Shown here one piece after another: positions 1 to 8,719 of a stretch of DNA of 64,000 nucleotides. Origin of the DNA: Cytophagales bacterium (GTDB lineage Bacteria; Bacteroidota; Bacteroidia; Cytophagales; Spirosomataceae); contig JANSYO010000009.1 of NCBI GenBank assembly GCA_024742395.1, positions 1 to 64,000 of the forward strand, written 5' to 3'. The position numbers and the translations under genes were made by a program. Numbering within the stretch: the first letter of the stretch is position 1; each line of letters begins with the position of its first letter. The notes under the pieces were generated by a model. The model was not told where the DNA came from, did not search any database, and was given only the letters and a program-made list of their open reading frames with translations.

Positions 1-80
1 ATTTCTTCTGCTGATCGGCCATTCTCATTCTCCTTGATGGCCTTTATAATTTGACTTTCTGTAAACTTAGTTCTCTTCAT
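1..80 (-). CDS. IS3-family transposase OrfA, N-terminal fragment (cut by window edge)
   Basis: Reading the minus strand from the ATG at 78-80 gives an open frame of 26 codons that runs off the left edge. It begins MKRTKFTESQIIKAIKEN and continues ENGRSAEE, which I recognise as the usual start of IS3-family OrfA proteins; the first helix of the helix-turn-helix DNA-binding domain lies here. OrfA is normally about 90-100 aa and is joined to the DDE catalytic OrfB by a -1 frameshift, but neither the rest of OrfA nor OrfB is visible. Whether the element is intact cannot be judged from this window. Confidence 0.82.
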   Translation of the reverse strand, partial: MKRTKFTESQIIKAIKENENGRSAEE

Positions 81-81
81 A

Positions 82-119
82 ACAGTTTAAATTTAGTTAG
101 TTTTTCTATTTTAAACTGT
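82..119. repeat. Inverted repeat in the transposase leader
   Basis: ACAGTTTAA at 82-90 is the exact reverse complement of TTAAACTGT at 111-119, with 20 nt between them. It lies directly upstream of the OrfA start codon. In the transcript it could form a hairpin that limits transposase translation, as leader hairpins do in some IS elements; here that role is only an inference. Confidence 0.5.
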
Positions 120-129
120 CCGATTTTTA

Positions 130-230
130 GGGAAGGCTACATTTTTAGGGAAGGCTACATTTATGGGAAGGGGTCATTTTTTTGGGAGGGTTACATAAAA
201 GGAAAGTCTACATTAACTGGGAAGAGGTCA
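130..230. repeat. Six degenerate 12-bp repeats at 17-19 bp spacing
   Basis: Copies start at 130, 148, 165, 184, 201 and 219. They read GGGAAGGCTACA, GGGAAGGCTACA, GGGAAGGGGTCA, GGGAGGGTTACA, GGAAAGTCTACA and GGGAAGAGGTCA. The copies are separated by 5-7 nt that are mostly T and A. This regularity suggests repeated binding sites, probably for the IS transposase, or a stack of IS-end-like sequences. Confidence 0.75.
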
Positions 231-289
231 ATCATATTTCCTTTTTTCTATGGTATTAAATGCAAGCAAAGGTAAATGTTATAAAATGA

Positions 290-1660
290 TTACTGTCCTT
301 TACCTTGTACCATAATTTTAGCAGTAAGAATAACTAACCATATATCTGTTTTCAATGAATTATTATTTAAATGTAATAAGTCATATCTCATTCTTTTTAC
401 CATTTCCTCTGGGGTTTCTGCATAGCCATAATTAATTTGACCAAAAGAAGTTACCCCAGGCTTTATTGCTAAAAGTCTTTGAAATTCTGGTGCTAACTTT
501 AATACTGCATCATTATAGCTTGGAATACCTGGTCTTGGCCCTACAATAGACATTTCACCCTTCAAAACGTTTAAAAATTGAGGAATTTCGTCTATTCTTG
601 TTTTCCTCATTATCTTACCCCATTTCGTAACTCGCATATCATTTCCCTCAGTTAAAACAATTTTTTTACTCAAGCTTGCTTCATTGGTCATGCTCCTAAA
701 TTTGTACATCATAAATTTTTTCCCCCACAGGCCAACTCTTTCAGATTTATAAAAGACAGGACCGGGTGAGGTAAGCTTTGTAACTATTGCGAAAATTAGA
801 AAAAGTGGTGCACCGAGTATCATAATACTAGATGAGAAGATTAAATCAAAAGCTCTTTTTACTAACAAAGCCTGCTGGTCTGTGTAAGGGTTCGATGAAA
901 CATTTATTATTGGTAAAGGACCATGATATTCAACTGATAAGCCATTTTTAGCAAAGGATCTATAATCCATTAATACCTTTATACTTACATTGTAATGTTT
1001 ACAAAGATTTGTGATTTTCTCCAAAGTTTTATTCTCAAGGTATGGCATGCAACAATAAATATAATGCAAGTCATCCTCAGAAATATTTTTTTCAAGATTG
1101 ATAAAAAAATCTTCATCAAAATAATTTGAATCACCTAAATAGCCCTTAAATACATATCCCATTTCGGGATGTTGATTATAATAGTTCACTATTAAAGGTG
1201 ATAATTCGCCATAGCCGACAACAACATAATTCCTGACGTTAAAACCCTTTCTTCTTAAATATCTAAGGAATATTACACCAACAATTCTTAATAATGATCC
1301 AAGAACAGCAGCTAATAAATAGGTTAAGGTTAAACTAATTTTGGTAGAGAAAATGCCGTTAGAAATAACCCATATAATTGCAATTAAAGAAGCATGAATT
1401 AGCAAAAGCAAATAAAAATTGTATAAGAGTTTCGAAATATTAAAAGAAATTCTTGGTTCTCGATATGGTTTCCTAATTAACAATAATAAAAACCAAATTG
1501 CGTTAAATAACCAAAATAGTATTGTTTGATTATTGGAAAAAAACACCTCTTCACTTTCTTTTTGTAAATAGAAAGTAATAACAAAAGCAACATTTATTAT
1601 TAGTGTATCAGCTAGAATGCTGGATAGTAAAAAATATGATGATCGTCTTTTTCTTTTCAT
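290..1660 (-). CDS. Polyprenyl-phosphate sugar-1-phosphate transferase (exopolysaccharide biosynthesis)
   Basis: A 456-aa membrane enzyme of the WcaJ/WbaP-like family. These proteins start polysaccharide repeat-unit synthesis by moving a hexose-1-phosphate from a nucleotide sugar to undecaprenyl phosphate. The N-terminal part has several hydrophobic segments followed by a CoA-binding-like (Rossmann) region. The catalytic bacterial sugar transferase domain fills the last roughly 190 residues: KRAFDLIFSS and a membrane-associated helix, then YKSERVGLWGKKF, YKFRSM, RIDEIPQFLNVLKGEMSIVGPRP and KPGVTSFGQINYGY. It is the last gene of a minus-strand run that starts at 6746, with a 70-nt gap after the upstream wzi-like gene. 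Its sugar (glucose, galactose or another) cannot be told from the sequence. Confidence 0.9.
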   Translation of the reverse strand: MKRKRRSSYFLLSSILADTLIINVAFVITFYLQKESEEVFFSNNQTILFWLFNAIWFLLLLIRKPYREPRISFNISKLLYNFYLLLLIHASLIAIIWVISNGIFSTKISLTLTYLLAAVLGSLLRIVGVIFLRYLRRKGFNVRNYVVVGYGELSPLIVNYYNQHPEMGYVFKGYLGDSNYFDEDFFINLEKNISEDDLHYIYCCMPYLENKTLEKITNLCKHYNVSIKVLMDYRSFAKNGLSVEYHGPLPIINVSSNPYTDQQALLVKRAFDLIFSSSIMILGAPLFLIFAIVTKLTSPGPVFYKSERVGLWGKKFMMYKFRSMTNEASLSKKIVLTEGNDMRVTKWGKIMRKTRIDEIPQFLNVLKGEMSIVGPRPGIPSYNDAVLKLAPEFQRLLAIKPGVTSFGQINYGYAETPEEMVKRMRYDLLHLNNNSLKTDIWLVILTAKIMVQGKGQ

Positions 1661-1730
1661 GCCTATTCTAATTATTGGTTTTAAAGATACGATGAGCTTT
1701 TTTGTTAATATATATATTTTTATTTTTTGG

Positions 1731-3251
1731 TTAGAATTTTTTCAGAAGGACAAACTTAACTCCTAGGTTTTTTTCATAGATACCAGGACTGTCATAGCCT
1801 ATTTGAGTTTCAAGCAGAGTTTTTAAAGACTTGATAAAGTATTGGTGCTCCATAAGCATGGATTTCTGTCTTATGGGTTTTGCAAATGGGAAAGTATAAG
1901 TTCCAAGGTTATTGGAAATGCTATATTTGACCTTTATTTTGTGATTGTAAACAAAAGTCTGGCTTGCAATATATATTGCACTAACACGATTATTGTTTGT
2001 ATAAAAAAAAGTTGGTAATTCTGTAATTACATTTACCTGATATTGTGGTAAGGTCTTATTTATTGCCAATCTTGATGGGATAAAACTCGTACCTAGAGTG
2101 TTTCCTTTATATGACCAGCCATCAAGAAATTGTGCATTGTTAAAGTAATTATCAGTCCCTCTTAAATAGTTATTATTTTGTTCTGGTCCCAAGGCCCCTC
2201 CTTGGTTACGTGAATTGAAAAACTCAAATGTAAGATTGTTTATGCCAAAAAAAGCTTTTGAAGTCTTAGGGAAGTTAATACTTATTCCAGATAGCCCATC
2301 ATCTAAATTTGATAAATAGAAAAGTGAGCCATCGTCATAGATATTTTGTCTATAAAACAATATGGTAGTTCCATTTATTTGAAATCTTAATCCTACATCA
2401 ATAGAGCCTAAATGATTACCAACTCTATTTGTCAGGTCTTGATACGTGTATAGACTATCGGGCAGACTGTATTGTCTATTTAAAGAAAGTCCTGTAGAAA
2501 CAAAAAGAAAGTCTTTTAATGAACTAGGGAATTTTCCATTTACAGCGAAAATGTGACTTGGAATATTATTTATTTTTCCACCCCATTGAACGTTGTGATT
2601 TAAGCCAGTGTAAAAGTTAAAACGCCAAGTCGGCTTACCAATTGAAACATAGAGCCATTTTTGATGAAGAAATGATTCTTTTGTGTAGTACTGATCTCCA
2701 AACCAACCGTGGCTAAGTCCGGCCTTAATTCCAAGTATTTTATTTTTGAATAAATAGTGATAGTTTGGGATAATTAAAGAAACTTTGGGTATTGGAATAG
2801 TGTTTTGGGAGTTTATTAAATGTCCAGAGGAATTGGTCGAATCAGAAATTCCAAAGAAGTCTCTTCTTCTTCCTATCGTTAGTTCTAAATTTTTTAGCCT
2901 ACCCTTAATATATATTTCTGGAGTGTATGACTTGGTTTCCCTCCCCAGAATAACTCCGGTTGCAATGCCGTAACCCCAATCAAATGCTTTCAATCTCTTG
3001 TTTTGAAAATAAAGACTGTCAAAATCCTTCTTAATTTCAAGTTGGATCTGGAAACTTTGAGCTGAATCGGACGTCTGACCAAAATTATTAGCACGAAGCC
3101 AAAAAGGGTTGTTTCTTCCAGTGGCTAAGTTTGACACAATTTTAAGATGTGTACTAGGTTTTTTTAAAATTGTTTGTGAAATAAGAGACTCCGGTTTCAA
3201 TAGAAGTAATAGAATTGAACAAATCAAAAACGAGGAATACTTCTTTTTCAT
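1731..3251 (-). CDS. Capsule assembly Wzi family outer-membrane protein (copy 2)
   Basis: A 506-aa protein with an N-terminal signal peptide (hydrophobic stretch ending near LISQ). The rest looks like a beta-barrel: alternating polar and aromatic residues and family motifs such as FWLRANNFGQ, DWGYGIA, GRRRDFFGISDS, NTIPIPKVSL, HQKWLY and NHNVQWGG. In Wzi proteins the barrel helps anchor capsule or exopolysaccharide to the outer membrane. It overlaps the upstream paralogue by 4 nt (3248-3251), which implies translational coupling. The paralogue shares the same motif order, so this is a tandem duplication that has diverged well. Family call is firm; the ligand is unknown. Confidence 0.8.
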   Translation of the reverse strand: MKKKYSSFLICSILLLLLKPESLISQTILKKPSTHLKIVSNLATGRNNPFWLRANNFGQTSDSAQSFQIQLEIKKDFDSLYFQNKRLKAFDWGYGIATGVILGRETKSYTPEIYIKGRLKNLELTIGRRRDFFGISDSTNSSGHLINSQNTIPIPKVSLIIPNYHYLFKNKILGIKAGLSHGWFGDQYYTKESFLHQKWLYVSIGKPTWRFNFYTGLNHNVQWGGKINNIPSHIFAVNGKFPSSLKDFLFVSTGLSLNRQYSLPDSLYTYQDLTNRVGNHLGSIDVGLRFQINGTTILFYRQNIYDDGSLFYLSNLDDGLSGISINFPKTSKAFFGINNLTFEFFNSRNQGGALGPEQNNNYLRGTDNYFNNAQFLDGWSYKGNTLGTSFIPSRLAINKTLPQYQVNVITELPTFFYTNNNRVSAIYIASQTFVYNHKIKVKYSISNNLGTYTFPFAKPIRQKSMLMEHQYFIKSLKTLLETQIGYDSPGIYEKNLGVKFVLLKKF

Positions 3252-4702
3252 AGAATCAACTTTAAATAAGACAAATTTGCCCCCAAAGAATTGGCGAATA
3301 GCTCACCATGGTCAAATGCTATAGAAAACTCAATTATATTAGTCTTTTTAAAGTGAGTTTTGCTTTTTATTAAATGCGAAAATTGTATATAGTTGGTTTG
3401 GTTTTCTAATATTGGAACTCGATTGACAAGAATACCTGAATTTCTCGAGAAAAGAGTTTTTATCTCCAAAAGGTTATGTTCATTATAATTAAACAATGCG
3501 GATAAATGAAATGCCGAAATCCTGTTGTTATTTATAAACAAACCATTATTTGGAAGATAAGCTTTGGTGCTTAATTCATTTGTAATTAAGGGTGTGCCTA
3601 TTACATTATCATTGTAGGTCCACCCTTTTGAATAGAGATCATGGATGAAGTAATTTTCAAGTTCCCATGCGACTATTTTTGTAAATAGTATAGGTGATTT
3701 TCCTTGATTCTTGCTGAAAAAATACTCTAAATTAATCTTTTTTAAACTAAATGTTTTTTCTTTTTCTTTAAGTTCAACACTCAATCCATTAAGGCCGTCT
3801 TTTATATTTGCTAACCTTAGCAAGGCACCTCCTTGTTCATATAAGCTTTGCCTATAGAAAAAAAGGGAGAATTGATTTGCTGTAATATTGAAACCCAAAT
3901 CTACCGTTCCTAATTGATTACCAACTCTATTTAAAGCGTCTTGAGTAGTGAATGTTTCAGAAGCTCTTTTACTTATATTTTTTAATGGTAGGATTGAATA
4001 AAACAATGCATAAAAATTGTTTGGGTATTGAATGTTCTCCTCAATATTATATCCTCCCCATTGGACTTGATGGTTTAAACCTGCTATAAATTCAATAGGT
4101 TTAAGTCGAACCTTTGCATATAGAAATTTTTGGTGTAGATAAAATGATTCAACTTTACCTTGTGTACCAAAAAAACCATGAGAAATTCCCCATTTATAGG
4201 ATATATTTTTACTCCCCAAAACAGAAACATATTTAGGAAAGCCGATCTGAAACTTTGGAATTGGAATTGCATTCCCAGACCAGATATATGATCCTGATGA
4301 TAAAACGGAATCTACAAGCCCAAAGATTTCCTTTCTTCGTCCAATATAAGATTCAAGATTTTTAAATCTTGCACTTAGATAACACTCTATCACTTTGACC
4401 TTATTTTCCTTCGAATTGTTGCCAATAATTCTCAAGCCATATCCGAGACCGGAATTAATTAATTCTTCTTTCGAATTGTATAAGCTATCATAATTATGCT
4501 TTAAGTCGAATTGAATTTGACCAATAGGGGAAGTAAGCGGAATTTCGCCATACTTATTTGATCTTAACCAAAATGGTATACTTTCATTGGTCGAGCCAAT
4601 AGCAGAAAGTCCAATGGAGATACTGTTATTTTTAAGTATATTTTGACTTAAACAGTCTTCTGAAAATATCAAAAGAACAAGTAGAATTAATAACGTTCTC
4701 AT
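3248..4702 (-). CDS. Capsule assembly Wzi family outer-membrane protein (copy 1)
   Basis: A 484-aa predicted outer-membrane barrel with a signal peptide ending near CLSQ. It carries the same Wzi-family landmarks as its downstream neighbour: FWLRSNKYGE, GLGYGLR, GRRKEIFGLVDSVLSSGSY, NAIPIPKFQIG, GISHGFFG, HQKFLY and NHQVQWGGY. It begins one base after the stop of the T9SS type B protein gene and overlaps the next gene by 4 nt, so the three genes are probably one transcript. Its likely role is display or anchoring of a surface polysaccharide. Two non-identical copies may serve two polymers or work together. Confidence 0.82.
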   Translation of the reverse strand: MRTLLILLVLLIFSEDCLSQNILKNNSISIGLSAIGSTNESIPFWLRSNKYGEIPLTSPIGQIQFDLKHNYDSLYNSKEELINSGLGYGLRIIGNNSKENKVKVIECYLSARFKNLESYIGRRKEIFGLVDSVLSSGSYIWSGNAIPIPKFQIGFPKYVSVLGSKNISYKWGISHGFFGTQGKVESFYLHQKFLYAKVRLKPIEFIAGLNHQVQWGGYNIEENIQYPNNFYALFYSILPLKNISKRASETFTTQDALNRVGNQLGTVDLGFNITANQFSLFFYRQSLYEQGGALLRLANIKDGLNGLSVELKEKEKTFSLKKINLEYFFSKNQGKSPILFTKIVAWELENYFIHDLYSKGWTYNDNVIGTPLITNELSTKAYLPNNGLFINNNRISAFHLSALFNYNEHNLLEIKTLFSRNSGILVNRVPILENQTNYIQFSHLIKSKTHFKKTNIIEFSIAFDHGELFANSLGANLSYLKLIL

Positions 4703-4703
4703 G

Positions 4704-6746
4704 TTAATTTATTAAAAGTAAAGAACCTACAAATTGATCTTTGATTCCTTTAAAGTCTTCTAAGTTGATAATAAAAAAGTAAATACCGGATGGGACGGGT
4801 TCATTGTTAATCTTGCCGTCCCAATATTCTTTTGGATTTTGAGCTTCAAAAACTGTTTTTCCATTCCGATTAATAATTTTAATTTCAAAAAACTTAAGAT
4901 TCTCAAAATTACCAAATACCTTAAACTCATCATTAATTCCGTCATAATTAGGAGTAAAGACATCCGGGATAAAAAGTTTCAGTTTAGCTGGAATGGATAT
5001 AGTGTTTGATTGACTCATTCTTTTGTCAGAACTGTAAACCTTCAAAAAAAAGCGGTTTCGCGAATCGAAATCACCAATTTTCTCAATAGGAAAAGAATTG
5101 TGTTCAATGTTGTCGAATGTTTGAATTAGGTTTTCTGAATCATCATTTGGCTCCAGTGAAATTAGTTCAAGGTAGCGGACAGTGTCAGGATAAAACGGAT
5201 TGTTTACTTTCCATGAAAGGGTTTTGTTATCTTTTAAATATAAAAATGTTGTTTTAATTCTGGGGCTGTTTTCTGAGATTCTATTGCAAACGTCGATGTA
5301 ACTTACAGAATACGACTCCAGGGAATCATAATCTGTAGCGAAAGGGAGAAGTGTTTCCGTTGAGTCTAATGCTAAAAGCGAGGTATCATTCAAATAGAAC
5401 ATTTTAGCTTCCCAACTCCAGTTAGATGGAGAAAAGTAAACTATAGTTTTAGCGTCAGCAACTGTAGCTAGAACTGAAGAAATCAAACTTGGTTTTAAAC
5501 TTGAAAAGCTCATACATCTCTTTTGAGATTTTGAAATACTACTGAAAGGAATTGAGTCTGAGCCTCTGCTAAAACCTTTGATATTTGAAATTATTTGATA
5601 GCAAATACTGTCAGAATCTGAGCAATTTATATAAGGGTCAAGATAATTTGATTCAACTAGCTTCAAAGACCTAGTCTCAATTGTATTTTTATCAATTAAT
5701 AATTCCTGTGAGGCATCTGTCGTTTTACTATCAGGAAGGCCGGGTCCAAAATATACAGATGAAGTTTTCGGATGAGCTGTCCAATTAAGACTATTGCCTT
5801 CAACAGAATATTCAATAGAATCGAGATTGGTAGTGCAAACTTCACCTGAAGTTTCCATGCATCCAAAACTTCTAAAAAGAGTAAAACAATATTGACTATC
5901 TAATCGAACGTTCAGCAGATGCTTTCCAGGTTTAAGTTGATAAGAAAAATTATTGAAATCATAAGTGGTGCCAGAATTTCGGCGATAAACAGAATAAATC
6001 TGGTCTGCTGCACCCGAAAAGGATAGGCTGATCATGTTATCATCTATTATTTCAAGTGTATCAATATTTGGATAGTTTTCGCCAGCTTTCATCGAAATTG
6101 TTTTTTTAACAGTTACATCACAACTATTATTCGGTATAATGTATTTCCCGGTAATGGATATATTACGTTGATCTTTTGGTGGGTAGTTTTTAGAAAGAAC
6201 AAGTGGTAAAGAAAAATCCTTGAAGGTTTGGTGTGAATTCGATCCATCATCCCAGTCTACTTCGAAATAATCAAAATTATTTATTGAAGAGTCTGGAATA
6301 ATTATTTGGAGTTGGCTGTTATTGCATGCTGATGAAGTGAAAAAAGGTTCTTCAGAAGCCTTAATTGTCACGTTCTTACAAGAGTAAAACGTATTTCCAT
6401 TAGCGTTTTTCCCGTATTGGAGTATTGTGTACTCCGTAGAAACCTTTTCTTTGAAATAATTATAAGTAGTACTTTCCGTAGGGGCAAGTGCTGATAGCTG
6501 ATCAGCACCTTCTCCGTTGTATGTATAAATATATTTTACATCTGAATATTCAGGTTTCGTTGCTTCGATTTCAACAGTCATAGGACCACAGCCCTCAGAA
6601 GGAGTAAGGAATTTAAATCCGTTTAGTTCTGCTTCTGGACTACTACATAAGTTCTGTGCATAAGCTTGATTAGTGAACATAAGATTCATAAGGCTTATCA
6701 TTAGCGTAGATATTAGCAGATAGTAAAAAAATAATTTATCTTTCAT
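4704..6746 (-). CDS. Secreted protein with T9SS type B sorting domain (gliding-motility C-terminal domain)
   Basis: A 680-aa exported protein. The N-terminus is a signal peptide (hydrophobic run to NQAYAQ). The last roughly 90 residues match the CHU_C/gliding-motility-associated C-terminal domain: FIPDVFTPNYDGINDEFKV, IINRNGKTVFE, YWDGKINNEPVPSGIYFF. Such domains direct export through the type IX secretion system. The middle holds PKD/fibronectin-like beta-sandwich stretches (for example GCGPMTVEIEATKP) and no visible enzyme motif, so a structural or adhesive role is most likely. It is first in the operon with two Wzi-like barrels and a sugar transferase, which links it to surface glycan assembly. 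Its specific function is not known. Confidence 0.85.
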   Translation of the reverse strand: MKDKLFFYYLLISTLMISLMNLMFTNQAYAQNLCSSPEAELNGFKFLTPSEGCGPMTVEIEATKPEYSDVKYIYTYNGEGADQLSALAPTESTTYNYFKEKVSTEYTILQYGKNANGNTFYSCKNVTIKASEEPFFTSSACNNSQLQIIIPDSSINNFDYFEVDWDDGSNSHQTFKDFSLPLVLSKNYPPKDQRNISITGKYIIPNNSCDVTVKKTISMKAGENYPNIDTLEIIDDNMISLSFSGAADQIYSVYRRNSGTTYDFNNFSYQLKPGKHLLNVRLDSQYCFTLFRSFGCMETSGEVCTTNLDSIEYSVEGNSLNWTAHPKTSSVYFGPGLPDSKTTDASQELLIDKNTIETRSLKLVESNYLDPYINCSDSDSICYQIISNIKGFSRGSDSIPFSSISKSQKRCMSFSSLKPSLISSVLATVADAKTIVYFSPSNWSWEAKMFYLNDTSLLALDSTETLLPFATDYDSLESYSVSYIDVCNRISENSPRIKTTFLYLKDNKTLSWKVNNPFYPDTVRYLELISLEPNDDSENLIQTFDNIEHNSFPIEKIGDFDSRNRFFLKVYSSDKRMSQSNTISIPAKLKLFIPDVFTPNYDGINDEFKVFGNFENLKFFEIKIINRNGKTVFEAQNPKEYWDGKINNEPVPSGIYFFIINLEDFKGIKDQFVGSLLLIN

Positions 6747-6876
6747 TTTAGACCATTAAACAGATTCCTAAAAATACAAAACTCTTTTACTTATATAATT
6801 GAAATATTATTTAACGGATTGTTGTGGGAAACCAAGATCAAAAGTATTCTTAAAACAAAACTCAAGCTTCTCCACG

Positions 6877-6905
6877 TTGGTAATAATAAAATTCTCTTAT
6901 CTTCG
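6877..6905 (+). promoter_or_regulatory. Putative Bacteroidota-type promoter for the SPOR lipoprotein gene
   Basis: TTG at 6877-6879, an 18-bp spacer, then TATCTTCG at 6898-6905. The -7 element differs from TAnnTTTG at one base. The proposed TTG start codon lies 22 nt downstream. Confidence 0.5.
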
Positions 6906-6926
6906 TGCTCTTGAACAAAAATAAAT

Positions 6927-7460
6927 TTGTTGAAACCGCTAACTTTTTTAACATTCATAATATTTTTTTCATCATGTTCTTCTAAAGTTTCTAGTAGACT
7001 TGGTACCACAAGTTCTATTAAATATGAGGAAGATCTTTCAATTGTCCGTCCTGAAATTAAATCTGAGGTTACAGTAGAGGAAAATGAGCCTAAAGAGGAG
7101 ATGTCAACTTCTGCTTTTAAAATGAATGAGCCCCAAAATGAGAATAGTAAGATCGAATTGGCTTTGAGGGAAATTGGTGAATTCAATTCTTCTCAAACAG
7201 AGTCTGCCGGTTTTAGAATTCAAATTTTTTCTGGAAATAGTCGTGCAGAATTTGATCAGGTTAAAGGGTACATCATGCAACATTTTCCTGAGTTAGAAAT
7301 TTATGAATCTTATAGCCAACCAACTTATAGAGTAAAGGTAGGGGACTTTTTAAAAAGAATGGATGCGGAGAGATACTATTCCTCTCTTCTTGGTCGATTT
7401 TCGGCGGCCAAAATCACTATGGAAACAATTAATATTCAACGTAGTTTTGCCATTAACTAA
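6927..7460 (+). CDS. SPOR domain-containing lipoprotein
   Basis: A 177-aa protein that starts with a short hydrophobic stretch and a lipobox-like FFSSC, so it is probably a lipoprotein processed by Lsp after Lgt modification. The C-terminal roughly 75 residues form a SPOR domain: GFRIQIFSGNSRAEFDQ, then YRVKVGDFLKRMDAERYYSS. SPOR domains bind denuded septal peptidoglycan. The acidic middle is probably a flexible linker. There is no in-frame ATG upstream of the lipobox; the only candidates are two adjacent TTG codons at 6927 and 6930. It lies just before gmd, but the products have no obvious link. Confidence 0.8.
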   Translation: MLKPLTFLTFIIFFSSCSSKVSSRLGTTSSIKYEEDLSIVRPEIKSEVTVEENEPKEEMSTSAFKMNEPQNENSKIELALREIGEFNSSQTESAGFRIQIFSGNSRAEFDQVKGYIMQHFPELEIYESYSQPTYRVKVGDFLKRMDAERYYSSLLGRFSAAKITMETINIQRSFAIN

Positions 7461-7482
7461 ATATATAATTTCAAGAGCTTAA

Positions 7483-8580
7483 ATGAAAAAAGCGTTAATA
7501 ACCGGTGTAACCGGACAGGACGGAGCCTATTTGGCCGAATTTCTATTAAATAAAGGTTATGAAGTTCACGGTATAAAAAGAAGAGCCTCCTTGTTTAATA
7601 CGGATAGAATAGATCATATTTATGCTGATTTGCATGAAGCAAATGTTCGCTTTATTCTTCATTATGGAGACTTGAGCGACTCAACAAACATTATACGCAT
7701 TATTCAAGAAGTTCAACCCGATGAAATTTACAATCTTGGGGCTATGTCTCATGTAAAGGTGAGCTTTGATTCCCCTGAATATACTGCTAATGTTGACGGC
7801 ATAGGTACATTGCGTATTCTGGAGGCTGTTAGATTATTGGGTCTTACAGAAAAGACAAGGATATATCAGGCTTCTACCTCTGAGCTTTATGGTTTGGTTC
7901 AGGAAGTTCCACAATCAGAAACAACACCTTTTTATCCAAGATCGCCATATGCAGTAGCAAAACTTTATGGTTACTGGATAACTGTAAATTATCGTGAAGC
8001 ATATAATATGTATGCATGCAATGGTATTCTTTTTAATCATGAATCACCTTTAAGAGGAGAGACGTTCGTGACCCGGAAAATTACAAGGGCAGTTGCACAA
8101 ATAGCGTTGAATACTAAAGAGTGTCTTTTCCTTGGAAACTTGGATGCTAAAAGGGATTGGGGTCATGCCAAAGACTACATTGAAGCTATGTGGCTAATAT
8201 TACAGCAAGATAAGGCAGAAGATTATGTTATTGCAACCGGAGAAACAACAACTGTAAGGGAGTTTGTGCGTTTGGCTTTTTCTGAAATAGGTGTTGAGCT
8301 TGAATTTAAAGGAAAGGAGGATAAAGAAGAAGCATTTGTAGTTTCGTGTTCAAAACCGGAATATCAATTGACAATAGGACAAAAAGTTGTAGCGGTGGAT
8401 CCAAAATATTACAGACCAACCGAAGTAGAACTTTTAATTGGAGATCCTACTAAATCAAAAACAAAGCTAGGTTGGGAACCCAAGTATGACCTTGCTGCTC
8501 TTGTAAAAGAGATGGTGGAGGCTGATTTGAATTTGTTTAAAAACCAATCAGGACTTAACAAAGCAGGAAGACCATTGTAA
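7483..8580 (+). CDS. gmd: GDP-mannose 4,6-dehydratase
   Basis: A 365-aa extended SDR enzyme, the usual length for Gmd. It converts GDP-D-mannose to GDP-4-keto-6-deoxy-D-mannose, the first step to GDP-L-fucose, GDP-rhamnose or GDP-perosamine. Visible motifs are the Rossmann motif [19 protein letters not shown], the adjacent [11 protein letters not shown] that marks NADP-dependent Gmd, QASTSELYG, and the catalytic [15 protein letters not shown] with Tyr and Lys. [20 protein letters not shown] is also typical of Gmd. No fcl (GDP-fucose synthase) follows in this window. It fits with the nearby surface-polysaccharide genes. Confidence 0.95.
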   Translation: MKKALITGVTGQDGAYLAEFLLNKGYEVHGIKRRASLFNTDRIDHIYADLHEANVRFILHYGDLSDSTNIIRIIQEVQPDEIYNLGAMSHVKVSFDSPEYTANVDGIGTLRILEAVRLLGLTEKTRIYQASTSELYGLVQEVPQSETTPFYPRSPYAVAKLYGYWITVNYREAYNMYACNGILFNHESPLRGETFVTRKITRAVAQIALNTKECLFLGNLDAKRDWGHAKDYIEAMWLILQQDKAEDYVIATGETTTVREFVRLAFSEIGVELEFKGKEDKEEAFVVSCSKPEYQLTIGQKVVAVDPKYYRPTEVELLIGDPTKSKTKLGWEPKYDLAALVKEMVEADLNLFKNQSGLNKAGRPL

Positions 8581-8595
8581 TTTCAATGGTTTTTC
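8571..8595 (+). terminator. Intrinsic terminator of gmd
   Basis: ACCATTG (8571-8577) and CAATGGT (8584-8590) form a 7-bp stem with a 6-nt loop, followed by a T-run. The left arm overlaps the last codons and the stop codon of gmd. Confidence 0.65.
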
Positions 8596-8719
8596 TTCGT
8601 TTCTTTATTACCTTTCGTTCAACTATTTCACCTTTAAAAGGTTAGATCTTGTTTCTTTCCTAAATAATTTGGAATGAATATTGCGTAGGTTCTCATATCT
8701 CCTAAAGGTAGATGAGTTT

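Larger units (their letters stand above)
1..236 (-). mobile_element. Left part of an IS3-family insertion sequence
   Basis: The OrfA start at 1-80, the leader at 81-129 and the repeat array at 130-230 together look like the upstream end of an IS3-family element entering from the left. Read in the transposase direction, the repeats begin TGTA or TGAC and contain CTTCCC, resembling IS3-type ends, which start with TG. No flanking target duplication or second end is visible, so the outer boundary (placed near 230-236) is a guess. Confidence 0.55.

Noticed and set aside
130-230. Repeat array as a CRISPR
   Set aside because: Repeats are 12 bp and diverged, and the gaps are only 5-7 nt; a CRISPR has repeats over 23 bp and spacers over 20.
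51-275. Open frame of 74 aa on the plus strand
   Set aside because: It is built from the repeat array (repeated FREGYI units) and lies opposite the transposase start; no family match.
6791-7186. 131-aa frame on the minus strand
   Set aside because: Antisense to the SPOR lipoprotein, which has clear domains and a good promoter.
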